NCBI RefSeq assembly: GCF_021347895.1
Contig: NC_067113.1
Coordinates: forward strand, 6,615,489 to 6,679,488
DNA from: Acanthochromis polyacanthus
Lineage: Eukaryota > Chordata > Actinopteri > Pomacentridae
Direction: 5' to 3'
DNA length: 64,000 bases
This document shows, piece by piece, positions 38,160 to 51,412 of this stretch. The position numbers and the translations under genes were made by a program. Position 1 is the stretch's first letter, and the number at the start of each line of letters is the position of its first letter. The notes under the pieces are model-generated. The model did no database searches. It saw only the letters and a program-made list of their open reading frames with translations, and was not told the origin of the DNA.

Positions 38160-38740
38160 TCTTTCTGCTCTAACCATTGACTGTATATAAAGATGGACAA
38201 ATCCTTCAGGATACTGCCCATCGATTTCTTGAAATGCAGTCTAAAGCTCAGTGTGGTGGCTCTGTCTGTTGCCATCTTAGTGCCTGACTTCTCCTAACTC
38301 ATAGCCAACCCAAAAATAAACATGGTGGAGGGTGAATGGAGCTGAGGTGCGCCATGCAAACATCTCTGAGTCATGGACTTTTCTCTGAAGGCACTGACCT
38401 GTCACTCAAAGCAATCATGCTCTTAATTATGCATTGCTTCTTACAGTTTATACAGGTTATTTGTATTAACAGTTACCCCATGTGTGCATGAATGGGGGAG
38501 ACCAAAACCGTTTCTTGCACCAGGTTGTATGCATGTTGATTTCTGCTGTAAAGTTGGAAATTATAACATATGCGTCAATGGGGATGGACTCGCTTATGGA
38601 GCCAACCTCAAGTGGACATTCGAGGGACTACAATTTCTGGCACTTCCATATGGATTTCATTTTTTATTCCCAGAGACTGATGCATGGCTCCACCAAAAGC
38701 TGCAATTGTTAGTGTGCTTAGCTGGCTAGGTATTACAGTT
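38160..38740 (+). repeat. Dispersed repeat family C, copy 1
   Basis: Carries TTGACTGTATATAAAGATGG, CCATCGATTTCTTGAAATGC, GTTGCCATCTTAGTGCC, and later CAATGGGGATGGACTCGC and AACCTCAAGTGGACATTCGA. A related start (AATATATAAAAGATGGATGT, CCATCGATTTATGGAATG) recurs at 39245. Confidence 0.5.
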
Positions 38741-38817
38741 TATCTTTAAAAATAAATAAATAAAAGCCTGGTTCACAACTAGCATACCAGACAGTTACAC
38801 TAAATCTTCATAGTTAC

Positions 38818-38818
<1 letters not shown>

Positions 38819-38864
<46 letters not shown>
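38819..38864. repeat. (AATC)n microsatellite / LINE tail
   Basis: About 11 AATC units, read as the (GATT)n tail of the minus-strand LINE copy at 38819-39213. Confidence 0.9.
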
Positions 38865-38865
<1 letters not shown>

Positions 38866-39213
38866 GTCTTTTTTATTGTCATTGTCAGTAAAACAATGAA
38901 ATTTTCGTTCAGAGCATTCATACACTGCATAGACCTGTGCTAGCGCTAGCTTGGCATTAGCGTCCGGTGGAATATACACAGCACAGATATAAACAGCAGT
39001 GAACTCCCTCGGGAGATAAAATGGCCGGCACTTTAGCAGCATGATTTCCGCATCTGGACTGCACTCTTTATCCACCACTGTGACGTCCATGCACCAGGAG
39101 TTGTTCATATAAATGCACAGTCCCAGTTCTGTCCTGCTCTTTACTGTATCTTGGGAAGTTTGCATTCCATTCTTTCCACCCTTGTATATCATTCCTGTTT
39201 TGAAAGAAGTCAA
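38819..39213 (-). mobile_element. Internally deleted LINE: endonuclease fragment joined to 3' tail
   Basis: On the complement, about 39170-38940 encodes a non-LTR retrotransposon APE endonuclease fragment: LGLCIYMNNSWCMD, CSPDAEIMLLKCRPFYL, PREFTAVYICAVYIPPDAN. It passes directly into a 3' end (ACTGACAATGACAATAAAA) and a (GATT)n tail at 38864-38819. Everything between endonuclease and tail (reverse transcriptase) is missing, so the copy is dead. The tandem tail suggests an L2/Rex1-like clade. Confidence 0.7.
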
Positions 39214-39244
39214 AAAGAAGCATTACAATATATTGTACTCTATG

Positions 39245-39680
39245 CACTGTAATATATAAAAGATGGATGTAGCCACCGTGGTGTTGTCCATCGATTTATG
39301 GAATGTTGTTTGAAGCCTCAAGTTGGACATCTGGCTATCAGTATCTTTTTATTGGAAACATGCATAAAGAGCAGGAGATAAATCTGTCTGCGAACTTAAG
39401 AACACCATGTAGGCCGATATAGACAGCATAAGGAAGCCTCGTCTTTAAAAATACCCTAAATGAGACCATAATTTACAAAATGAGCATCATGCTGGATTAA
39501 ACAAGACTTGAAACAAGCGAGTAAGACCACAAACTCATTAGAAAATGTTTACCAAGGTGACAAAGTGAGAATTAAGGTAATAGACTTCTGTACAGTCTGA
39601 TTTTTTTTTCTGTTGCCCCCTGCTGGCTGTTAGAAAGAATGTGAGCGTAAATCACTTCTGCATTGGCCCATCTTTTGTAT
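39245..39680 (+). repeat. Dispersed repeat family C, copy 2
   Basis: Begins TAATATATAAAAGATGGATG with TCCATCGATTTATGGAATG and TGAAGCCTCAAGTTGGACAT, ending near TGTTGCCCCCTGCTGGCTGT. More diverged than copy 1. Confidence 0.45.
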
Positions 39681-42600
39681 ACAGTGAGTTAGCCAGACAG
39701 CCTGTCAGCCAAATGTTGGCGCTTGCCAACTAGACGAATTGCTTTAGTAGCTAGCTAGCTACAACTGACAAGTCTGCCACAGGAGCAGTTGTTACTTCAG
39801 ATTTAGAAAAATCAACAATGGCCTAAAAAATGACAAAATGATAACTAACAAGCAAACAAAAAAACAATCTCTTTTGCAGTTATTTTGACAGATATTGCAA
39901 TTGCTCAATGAGTTGTGATTTTACCATGAATGGCAATTTTTGCATTTCTTTTAGACAATAATGATGGCAATGATATGTTGTAACACTTCTTACTATTATC
40001 AAAAAATGTAGCTCCTGTAATTTGAATATTGCACCTGCCCATTAAATTAAAAAAAAAAATTAAGCAGTAAATTTGCAACCCTTAAAGGTGAAAACTGCTT
40101 TAATTCCCCACACGACAATGGAAAGCTCAATAGGTGCAGCAGCAGTAACTAGAGGATGCAGCTCAGCAAACAGTCAATTGTCTTTACCAAAATCGCACTT
40201 CCCTTTATTATTATTATTATGAAGCACCACAACCACCGTTTTCCTTCTGGGATATTATTTTGACATGCACGCCTGTGGAAAATATGGCATATGGGCTGCA
40301 GGGTGTTTTTCCATCATGGCTTGAAATGGACTGTACTGGCCTGCCTACACAAGAATAGAGGAAGTGTTCTAAAGTTAGACAATACTGCTGCCTTTTCAGT
40401 ATCCGTCCTAAAAGCCCAGAATGTTATAGGGAACATCAGTGGTCTGACAGTGTTTGGTTCAACAGCTTTTAGGTCATTAGACAGTAATAATAAGTAGACT
40501 CCACGTTCCTGTTCTTTTGCTAAATCACAGCACATGCTCCTATTGAAGTTTAAAGCACTGCCAGTAGCACGAATAGTTTTTGAGGACATTTTTATTTTAT
40601 TTTTTTTTTATAAACACATGAGCTGTTTTTCCAAGATAATAAAATTGATTAATTACTGCTGCAGGTAGTTAACCACGATGAGACAGGTGTGACCATCTAA
40701 ATCCAACTCAACGATTCAAAGTGTGCAGATGATCTGGTATAATTACTGCTTACTAAAATGTCAGCACTGCATCATCTTCGTACGTGGTGAGATTTCTTGA
40801 GCCAAGTAGGATCCATTCCCACAAATCATTAGTCATCAGCTCCAGCACAATGGGTTAGTTGAAAACAATTTGTCACCCTCGTTTACCATAACCTTTGTGA
40901 GCAATGACACAATCTCAAAATACACATAAAGCAGCCATAATGTCAAAAGTCTTCATGGGCTGCAGCCAACTAAATGTCTTCACACCAGTGTGAGGAAGTG
41001 TGCAGTTGAGCCTGTGCAACAGTTTGTGTCATACAGCGTCTGTTCTTTTTATGTGGAACCCGGGAAGAATAACTGTCACCTGGGTACCAGTAAATGAAGA
41101 TCTGAGTATGCTACTGCAAGCCGTGCTGCTGTGCTGTAGAAAGTTTCATGCCATTTTTTTCGAGGCACACACAAGTTGTCACATGTTAGTTGTCGCTCAG
41201 ACTGCTCCACAAGTCCTCGCTTATCAGAAACACATGCCTTCTCCTACCGCATTTTGTTGCTCATTAGCAATTCAACTAGTGACTTTCTGCTTTGAAGGGC
41301 AGGAGTTATCAATTAGGGCTGTAATAAGCTAACGGAAAATAGCCTGTTTGGAGAGTGTGTGTGTGGGGGGCTTTTTGGATGGAGGTCAGAATGCAGATAG
41401 GGGAATACATTTGCAGCCCTTCAAAGTGATATGCATGGCTTTGAAGTTAGCAATCCAGTTGTCTTGAACAGCCAGTGTTTGGGTGGCAGTACAATTGACT
41501 GACAGACAGTGGAGGCACACAGTCGTGCACTCTCTCTCTGTTCCTGCCATGCAAACACATAAATGTGACATAGATCTGCATGGTGTTGGCTCATAAATGT
41601 ATCAGTCAGGCATGTTGATAGGTAGTAAAAGGTTGTGTTTCATTTCCTACTATGTTCAGTGCACAAACACGAGGTACAGAGCCGTTCAGGATTTTAACCC
41701 ATTGTCAAAGCCATACAGTGCCCCCTACTGCCACAGCTGACTGAGTAAAGACACTTCTTACCTGCTCTGTCAAGCCTGAGTTTCCTAAATTATGGAGCAG
41801 ATCCAAAATACACCACAAGACTGTTCCTATCAAAACACAGTAATTGTATCTTTATGAAGTGTTTTTACTAGAATTCATCTCAAGCCAATATCCACAAAAG
41901 TGGGCCCCAGATTTACTCATATTTCTTTGAATTAGTGCAAAATGTTGGTAAAAGGTTACAGTTAGAGCTACAAATAATTTACTAGGTTAAACTGACAGCA
42001 ATAATTTTGATAATCAACAAATCTGAAGTATTTTTTTAACCAAACAGCATGGTATATATGGGTATGTATGAATGGGTTCCAGCTTCTAACATATCAATGT
42101 TTTCTTTCTCTTCTTAACATTCTGTGCTCCAAAACAGACTGTTTTCGGGTTTACAACTGTAAATTGATTGGAACAAAACATTTAGGTACGTTGCTTTTAG
42201 GATGAGCTTTTTTTTATTATTATTATTGTTATTTGTCAATAATGAGAATCCAAGTCACTTACAGTCCTAGTTATTATTACTGAAGCATTTTAGCTTTGAC
42301 CTTCTACAGATTTTCACACCATGTTAAAGTGGAGTGTAGTTTCCGGTCTTCCTCTTCAGTGAGCCTTGGCATGATGGAATTTCTGCAACTCTTTCATCTC
42401 ATCACTCACTGTGTCTGTCAGTGAGTCGTTCCACAAAGAATTATATTATTTTGTAGATCAGAGCATTGTTTTCTTATGTCTTATCCTTGTGACACCAGTA
42501 GTTTAAGACCCACTTTCTTGTGCAGGTTCCACTGATCTCTCTTTCACATATTTTCAGTTGCTTAGGGATGAATTGTTGCTTATAAGTGATATACTGACTT

Positions 42601-45600
42601 CTGTCTGGAAGCTACACAAATAATGAACTTGCTGTTTCTAAAATATCTACACCTTTTATGTCTTTCTGAGATCTGCCCAGCAACGTTTTATGCAAATGTT
42701 AAAAAAAAAAAGCAGGTTGTTTCCATAAGCGGCAACCAATTCAGACACTGAATAGCTTGATAAGTGGCTTGTTACAGTATATCTCCTGATATAGGCTGTT
42801 TCTGACCACCAAGTGAATAATGGCAACACGCACATGGCTCCAACAAATGGTGTGACCACACAAAAATAAACACCCACGTATACTCTGACACTGCACCTCT
42901 TATTAACAAAGCAGCTCACCGTGTCCATGTATGGTATGTTGTCCTCGCTCAGCCGGCTCTTTGTTAAGTCCCCTCACCTTGTCCTGGTTTACTGAAACTT
43001 CAGCTCTGACCTTTGTGGACAAGGAAGATTATACAAGATGAAAACAAAAAAGTCTTCTTTCAGTGGTCTAGGGACTTAAAAAAATACACTTCAGTCATAA
43101 TATGAGCTGAAGGTCATCACACTTCAATTAAGTAGTTTTGTGTGTTTAGTGCAACCATGTCGTACACATACTTACCTCACCGCAGCTTTATACAATTTTG
43201 GTTAATACAGGAAAGAGCTCGACCTCATTCTTTGTATCTTATTTTGCATCGGAAAGTTCAATTTAGAGGTTGTGTACAGAGCTGGAAAGACAAGCTCGAG
43301 TTCAAACTTTGGAAAACAGCATTTCAATTTGTTTTTTTCCACGTCTGCTTCCCCCTGTTGCTCACCAACAGATGAGGAACGACTTTAATAGAGACGGAGG
43401 AGAGGGAAATGAGAGCCAACCTCAAAGCAAACACTTCACGTCACTGAACACCTGCTTTGGCCTTTTGGTTCCGTGGGAGAAAACGCACTGAGGTTGCACT
43501 TTAGCACATAACTGCCCTGTTTGTTTGGTGCACTCACCACAGACAACAATAGCCAAGTGTCTCTCTGGGCTTGAAGAGGCGTGGGTGGGTTTATTTAAGA
43601 ATTTGGAAATCTGTTTATCTTACCTGTCAGTTATCCGGCTTCAGGTGGCTGTCGGCCAAATGTGAAGTCATTATGTTTAAACTTTATAATGACAGTGTTT
43701 TTAAATCAGAAGGTTGTGCTCAGTATTTATTATGATTTTATGAGTGTTTCAGTAAACGCCACGGGCATTTACATGTTCAAATGTGACGCAACAAATCAGG
43801 TTGCTGGGCATTTGGATAAAACAGTCGAGCAGACTACCTGTTAGTGACCTGTGTAGGGGAATAAATGCTTTTTCGACCATGATTATCCTTTCAGACTACA
43901 CCTGACAAGAAACCTTTCTACCACCCAGTTTAGTACCATCACGCATTACACTAAAGAAAATCCTAAAGAAGCAAAGGTGCTGTCGACGGTAATACTGAAA
44001 TTGCCAGTACTATAAGTTACAGAAAAAGTCATGAAAGGAATAGTCACATATGATGGGAAAAATCGTATTTGCTTAGCTTAGTTTAACTTAACATGTTTTA
44101 CTGTGTATTTCTTCTTTTCTCATTTTAAGGATGAAACAAACCAATATATTGTCAGCTTTAAAGGTGTTAGTGAGGAATATTGTTCACTTTGGACAGAGCA
44201 AGACTAATTCTTCCCAACACTTCCAGTGTGTAAGTTTAACTAAGGCAAATGAGCATATTTCTTAAAGTGTCCTATTTCTATTAAAGCACATTTAACCTTC
44301 TGAACCAAAAACAAAAAAACATGCCAGTGAGTTTGAAAGGCATATGTGTTTAAAATGTCCAAATTACATCTATTTTTAGAGCCAGAAGCCGCAAAAACCG
44401 AAAAAATCGTTGGATTGGCAACTTTTCCAGTATTCTTCTAATTAATCATGTGTGCCATGGGGTTTCATCAGGAGAAATCACAAAATTTAAGTTTACAATT
44501 GTGATATTTCATGAAAATCACTTTGTCTTATTTAAACATTGCCACAAAAAACGGTGTGGCTCAGATTCTATGAAAAACAAAAAAAATCTGCACTCCTTGA
44601 TGCAATTCACTATCATAGCGCTAAACAGTGTGTCCAAACCTCTCTTAATTTTAAGACAAAGGACATAGAAATTGTATTTTGAGCAATGACCAATATTGTC
44701 TAGTGATGGGTAAACCTATACTTTTCTTATGAAATTGACTTATTAGTTTTATTATCTGTATGCTACGCTGAAACGTCTGCTAGAAGCCTGTTCGCTTAGC
44801 TCGGCACAACACATGACAGCAGACAACTGCTAGCGTCATTCTGTTCAAAGGTGTGTTAAGTTTGTTATTCTTTTTTAATCCATGCTTAAACAAAAGTGCA
44901 TCAATGACAGCTTGTGATTTATGGGTGGTTGCATGCCAACAGGTCTTCCAAGTTTTGTTATCACTGTGAGCTTACTAACATCATGGTAATGTATTACAGA
45001 AACAAGATGCTGTGTAAAATGTTAAGTAGGGATCCTGAAAGATGCTAAATTGTGGACTTTATCAGTTTTGGACAGTGTAGCTGTCTTGGAAGTATACTTT
45101 CCAGTCTTTGGGTTTAAAGCTCGTGTCCGGAGTTTCCGTTTGTTTTCAATTTATGTATCATTGTTTAACAAAGCTTAAATGTGTTAGTCTAGTTCGATAC
45201 TATAATATAATGTTAGTATGACGCGATATGAAAATTTATTCATGAGCTCCGCCTTCCTCTCATAGACCCCCATGTTATTCCAAAAAGCGCCGGTCGCTGC
45301 CGACCAATCAAGTTCGAGCTTCAGCTTTGTCATGCTGTCAATCAACGGTTACGCGCACAGCAAGCAAGCCCATGCAGAGGTGGGCGAGCTACGCACTACG
45401 CAACCGCGCGCACATTTGTTTTGCTTCTGGAGGAGCTGAGAGAGCATCAGGGATCAGCAACTTCCAGAAAAGTTACCAATCCCACGGCTTGTCAGGCCAA
45501 GAGATTGCAGGACGTTTTTTGGCTGGGGGTGCTCGCGTCACTCCCCAACCACGGCCTCCATAGCCCGCCTGACGGCTTCGTTTAGATGCCCGACCTCTGG

Positions 45601-45797
45601 AGGAAGATGTTGGGGCATCTGGGACATACTCTTCGTCAGAGGAGTCATGCAATAGACCCTTTATTTGTTTACAAACATTGTGACGTTTTTTGTGGGCGGG
45701 GCTTATGCTGGAGGCAAAAGCGGAGCGAGAAGTCAAGCAGGACTGGGAGTATTTAGTTTGCGCTGGGAGTTTGCGCTGCGAACTCGAGCATTTTTAA

Positions 45798-46283
45798 CCC
45801 GTTAAACTTAAGTGTACCGCCGGCGGTACACTTACTAATTTGCATAGGAATTTAAAGAATGTCCGAAGGTTGCAAACGCGATTATACAAACATTATACGC
45901 CGATGGAAAGCTTAGATTCTCATGAATCCGCCGGTATAAACCACTTTCAGATGTGATTACCACAGCGGGTAATATAAACACATTTGTCCGACAAACAACG
46001 AATATCCATCCATCCTTTCTCTGTACACGGCTTCAACGTACACGGCTTCAACGTACACAGCGCGACTCACATTTCCAGGTTCATTATTACACACAGATGA
46101 AAATATTCCACAAAAAAAGGCCATAATCCAACCTTGGACATCCAGACGACACAAGCCAGTAAACTATTTTGTCCAAAACATGTCTTGAAGTCGGTATATA
46201 ATCCACGAATCGGTCGTTTTCAAGGAAATTCACCTCGCGATTCGCGTCCAATATGCCCTGTATTTCTCGTCATATTTAACGGG
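45798..46283. mobile_element. Small TTAA-bounded element with CCCGTTAAA inverted ends
   Basis: The left end is TTAA|CCCGTTAAA (45794-45806), the right end TTTAACGGG|TTAT (46275-46287), so the inverted tips are 9 bp and the right target site is one change from TTAA. Length is 486 bp. Just inside the left end lies a perfect 26-bp palindrome (45809-45834). The CCC tip and TTAA site suggest a non-autonomous piggyBac relative. Confidence 0.5.
45809..45834. repeat. Perfect 26-bp palindrome
   Basis: TAAGTGTACCGCC is followed directly by its reverse complement GGCGGTACACTTA with no spacer. It lies 11 bp inside the left end of the 45798-46283 element. Confidence 0.95.
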
Positions 46284-46289
46284 TTATTG

Positions 46290-46400
46290 TTTTTGATTGT
46301 ATTTTTTTCTGTGTCTTGTTGTGTCCTTGTTCTTATGGTGTGTGTATTTGGACCCAGTGTCTGGAATAAAGCTGAATTGAATTGAATTGAATATTTTTTA
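46290..46400 (+). repeat. Probable LINE 3' tail
   Basis: The sequence ends in GGAATAAAGCTGAATTGAATTG with tandem TTGAA units. This is the layout of fish non-LTR retrotransposon 3' ends (polyadenylation-like AATAAA followed by short tandem units). No coding part is present. Confidence 0.45.
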
Positions 46401-46733
46401 TTTACAAATAGAATATTAGCGATTTTTTGTACTGAAAATGGCTGGAATTGACTGCAGCTGATCGTTTCTGTCCAGTCTTTTCACCTCAGTGCATTTAACC
46501 ACAACTGTCTTCGTTCCCTCTGAGCACGAGTGTTCGGTGGAATCCTATAAAACTTTAATTTGCGTTCGCCAATGTCATTCCTCCTATTCTGGCATCCAAA
46601 AACACAGCAGGACGACATTTTTGAAAAGTTGATAGAGCCTAGTCCCTCAGTCTTTCGCCTTTCTGTCCGGCCGCGGGCTTCCTCTTTTGCCTCCAGCTAA
46701 AGCTGTGACGTCATTCGTGACGTGGGTCATTAA

Positions 46734-47647
46734 AGCTGCTGTCCGGAATTTGAATCGCAGCGTCTCCCAAAACACTGGTGGTCCCACCCTCCCTCCCTCT
46801 GACTTCGCCTCTTTATTTGTGCACGCGCGCAGTACATGAGAGAAGTGCCCGGAGTGCAGCAGCATCTCGCCTGTTTTGCTGTTTTCCCCTCTTCTACATT
46901 TAGTAAATAATAAAGGAATTACGTTAGAATGCTGTATTGAGTCTAACTTGTCCTAATACCAAAATAACATGAATCTGCTAGGACGAACGAGTAAAGTTTC
47001 AATATGTGATTACACTCGTGTATCCCTCTCGATGACGTTGTTTATCAAACTTAGTGCATTTACGCGTGTATATGTGTTACATTGTTTATTTATTTCTATC
47101 TAGAGTTCAGAATTGCATGACTCCTCTGACGAAGAGTATGTCCCAGACGCCCCAACATCTTCCTCCAGAGGTCGGGCATCTAAACGAAGCCGTCAGGCGG
47201 GCTATGGAGGCCGTGGTCGGGGAGCGACGCGAGCACCCCGAGCCAAAAAATGTCCTGCAGTCTCTTGGCCTGACAAGCCGTGGGACTGGTAACTTTTCTG
47301 GAAGTTGCTGATCCCTGATGCTCTCTCAGCTCCTCCACAAGCAAAACAAATGTGCGCGCGGTTGCGTAGTGCGTAGCTCGCCCTCCTCTGCATGGGCTTG
47401 CTTGCTGTGCGCGTAACCGTTGATTGACAGCATGACAAAGCTGAAGCTCGAACTTGATTGGTCGGCAGCGACCGGCGCTTTTTGGAATAACATGGGGGTC
47501 TATGAGAGGAAGGCGGAGCTCAGGAATAAATTTTCATATCACGTTATACTAACTTTATATTATAGTATCGAACTAGACTAACACATTTAAGCTTTGTTAA
47601 AAAATGATACATAAATTGAAAACAAACGGAAACTCCGGACAGCAGCT
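46734..47647 (+). mobile_element. Inner piggyBac-like element, complete, TTAA-flanked
   Basis: The element is 914 bp, bounded by TTAA at 46730-46733 and 47648-47651, with inverted ends AGCTGCTGTCCGGA(A/G)TTT. It is a second member of the same family as the outer element at 45118-48016, in opposite orientation; together they produce a near-perfect large inverted repeat (45118-45653 versus 47107-47647, and 46734-47106 versus 47659-48016). It carries an open fragment reading SSELHDSSDEEYVPD at 47104. Confidence 0.75.
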
Positions 47648-48420
47648 TTAAAAGGTCTATTCTGAACTCTAGATAGAAATAAATAAACAATGCAACACAT
47701 ACACACGCGTAAATGCACTAAATTTGATAAACAACGTCATCGAGAGGGATACACGAGTGTAATCACATATTGAAACTTTACTCGTTCATGTTATTTTGGT
47801 ATTAGGACAAGTTAGACTCAATACAGCATTCTAACGTAATTCCTTTATTATTTACTAAATGTACTAAATGTAGAGGAGTGGAAAACAGCAAAACAGGCAA
47901 GATGCTGCAGCACTCCGGGCAGTGCGCGCGTGCACAAATAAAGGGGCGAAATCAGAGGGAGGGTGGGACCAACAGTGTTTTGGGAGACGCTGCGATTCAA
48001 ACTCCAGACACGAGCTTTAAGCAAAACAAACTGACTGCTGGCAGTTGTCACATTTTCCATACAGACATGAGAGCTTGTCTTTATTTCTTAATAACAGACA
48101 CACATTGGATGTGTTAAGTGATTGACAGAGGGCAATCAGTGAGGAATATTTTTTGTAATATATTCAGTTTATTTCTACATTTTCATTGTCTTCATGTTTT
48201 CTGTTGTAGCTGTGTTTTTAGCCCACCTGACTAAGACAGGCCCACCACACAGTGCATCTGGAAGTAGTTACCATGATAAAAGACTTCTCCTGACAAAGCA
48301 TTTGAATAAATTTGTGGGTCCTAGTCAGTTTAACTTTTCTCGTATAGTGTCACAGATTGGAAAAACACTTTTAAGCTCCAAGCACCAAGGAGAATAGGTA
48401 ATGTGTGTGTGTCGAGGACG

Positions 48421-48423
<3 letters not shown>

Positions 48424-48490
<67 letters not shown>
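48424..48490. repeat. (GT)n microsatellite
   Basis: About 33 uninterrupted GT units in RBKS intron 1. Confidence 0.97.
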
Positions 48491-48496
<6 letters not shown>

Positions 48497-49566
48497 TTTA
48501 TGTGTCCACCCTTTCTTCTGTTTCCTTCAGACCACATTTCAGCCTCACTGACCCTGCATCCTGTTATAGCTTGGGGTATTTTAGTGTTTTCACACGGTGG
48601 TGCGAAAACAGCAGCATTTATAACAGCCTCCAGTGTTTGCCACCAGCTTCTCAGTTACTGGAAATCCTGGGGTTGAGTGAACTTACTGTAACAGCACACC
48701 TGCCACAAACTCGCTCACACACAAGCATGAAACAGAGCAACAACAGGGTGAAAAACAAGTTTATGACAACATTTTGCCACCCGCAAACCTTTTGGCCCCA
48801 GGCCAGCACTGCCCAAGGCCAAACCACAAAGTCCTGACTTACACCATGAGGCTGTCTGTTGTCTCTCTCCCCATGTTACTCACTACCCACTCTGGCTCTG
48901 TGATTGGAGGAATCAGGGAACAGACAGCTCCTCCTGAAGGCACCCACCTGTGGCATCTCAGGCTCGAGGGGAGGGGCAGGACTTGACTGACCCTGTTGAG
49001 TCAGGCTTTACTGGTGTGGCCATTGTCAAGTTGAGACATCTATGGGATTTGCAGGTTGCATCATTTGCAAATTTGAAGACAGTTACATTGGCACATCTGA
49101 CTGAATGTTGAAGTTTAACAATACTTTTTAGAATGACGAAGCCATTTTTGACTCCACGTTCTGTGGAGACTAACAGTTTTTGTGTTTAAGTATGGAAAAC
49201 AAGACAAGGAAAAACACCCAAGGAAATAACTTTCCTATGCTTCATTCGGTCCAGAAGCATTTGCTTTCTGTTGACTTTTCTGTGAAAGACCTTCACACGA
49301 TCAAAAGATATAATCCTCAGCAGACTCCACAGAAACCTTTTGTTTGTGTGTTTTTGTACACTTTCCAGTGATAAATGAATAGTTTAACTAGGGAAGGATT
49401 TGGCCCTAAAGGGTTGTCTTCACATTTTGACACTCATAGTACCAAATAAAACATTTCTGCAAAGTTTCATGGGAGATGTTATAACTGTTGCCTGCACTGT
49501 GAAGAGATGGTTGAGAATGGAAGAAAATGGACTAAAATTTGGGATCCAAGCAAAGTATTCATCTAA

Positions 49567-50844
<1,278 letters not shown>

Positions 50845-50908
50845 GTTGGTAAAGACTTCTTTGGAGACAATTACATCCAGAATTTCAAGGACAATGGCGT
50901 ACACACAG
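50845..50908 (+). CDS. RBKS: RBKS coding exon 3
   Basis: This 64-bp exon sits between CTCTTCTAG and G|GTAAGA. It encodes VGKDFFGDNYIQN and FKDNGVHT plus one base of the next Asp codon. VGKDxFGxxYI is the standard continuation of the ribokinase fold after the sugar-binding signature. Confidence 0.96.
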
Positions 50909-51349
50909 GTAAGATGGATGTTTTTTACATTACATGCCAAATTGGTTGCCTTGTCCACGTTGCACTGCAAAATGTTCACATGCAGAGCAATGTGGTTTTT
51001 TGTCTGTATTTTGTCAATTCTTTTTAGTTACTCAGTGCTTGCGGATACACTGGCAGGTTTGCTATGTTGTTATGGCCAACGATTGTTAAACCATTTGGCT
51101 TTGTTAAAAATAGGGGTGCTTCTCAAAAGTTGTGCTCAGAGCACATATCAAATTACAGATGCCTGTGGCGTGTCGTGAGCCAAATGCACTCCAAACAATT
51201 AGTAGGAGTTATGTTGCTGACATTTTGTTTTCCAGAGGTGTGTTTGGTGAATGTTGGAAAGGTAAAACATATTTCTTTTCACAGTAAAGACAAATAATGG
51301 ATGCTTTCAAACCCTACTTTAAACCTTTCATCTTTTCTTTCTGTCTCAG

Positions 51350-51412
51350 ACTTTGTAGGGCAGACCTCTGATGCAGCCACAGGAGCTGCCTCCATCACTG
51401 TCAACGATGCAG
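51350..51412 (+). CDS. RBKS: RBKS coding exon 4
   Basis: This 63-bp exon sits between TGTCTCAG and CAG|GTAAAT. It encodes DFVGQTSDAATG and AASITVNDA and leaves one base of a Gly codon. The T-x-x-A-x-T-G-x-A block is the conserved lid/strand region of PfkB kinases. Confidence 0.95.

Larger units (their letters stand above)
45654..47658. mobile_element. TIR element inserted in the outer piggyBac-like copy and carrying the inner one
   Basis: The segment that interrupts the outer element begins AGACCCTTTATTTG and ends TTAAAAGGTCT. Its ends are imperfect inverted repeats: AGACC(C)TTT at both tips, and a conserved subterminal GCTGGAGGCAAAAG(C/A)GGA at 45707-45724 and inverted at 46680-46697. After removing the inner piggyBac-like copy it is about 1.09 kb. 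Flanks read AAT...ATT, so the target duplication is 2 bp (AT or TA) or unresolved. The superfamily is not identified. Confidence 0.5.
45118..48016 (-). mobile_element. Outer piggyBac-like element split by a nested insertion
   Basis: TTAA at 45114-45117 and 48017-48020 flanks inverted ends AGCTCGTGTCCGGAGTTT (left) and, on the complement of the right end, AGCTCGTGTCTGGAGTTT, with one mismatch. Removing the inserted segment 45654-47658 leaves 536 + 358 = 894 bp, which aligns along its whole length in inverse orientation to the intact 914-bp copy at 46734-47647. TTAA target sites are the hallmark of the piggyBac superfamily. No full transposase is present; only a short acidic/basic coding fragment remains (45473-45653). 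Confidence 0.75.

Noticed and set aside
38819..38864. CRISPR-like direct repeats
   Set aside because: Tetranucleotide microsatellite at the tail of a LINE; no spacers, and eukaryotic context.
46015..46063. Short tandem GTACACGGCTTCAAC units
   Set aside because: Only about 2.5 imperfect units; too short to call a separate repeat feature.
48325..48837. Frames of 70-144 codons around 48.4 kb
   Set aside because: Driven by the (GT)n microsatellite (poly Cys-Val / Thr-His).
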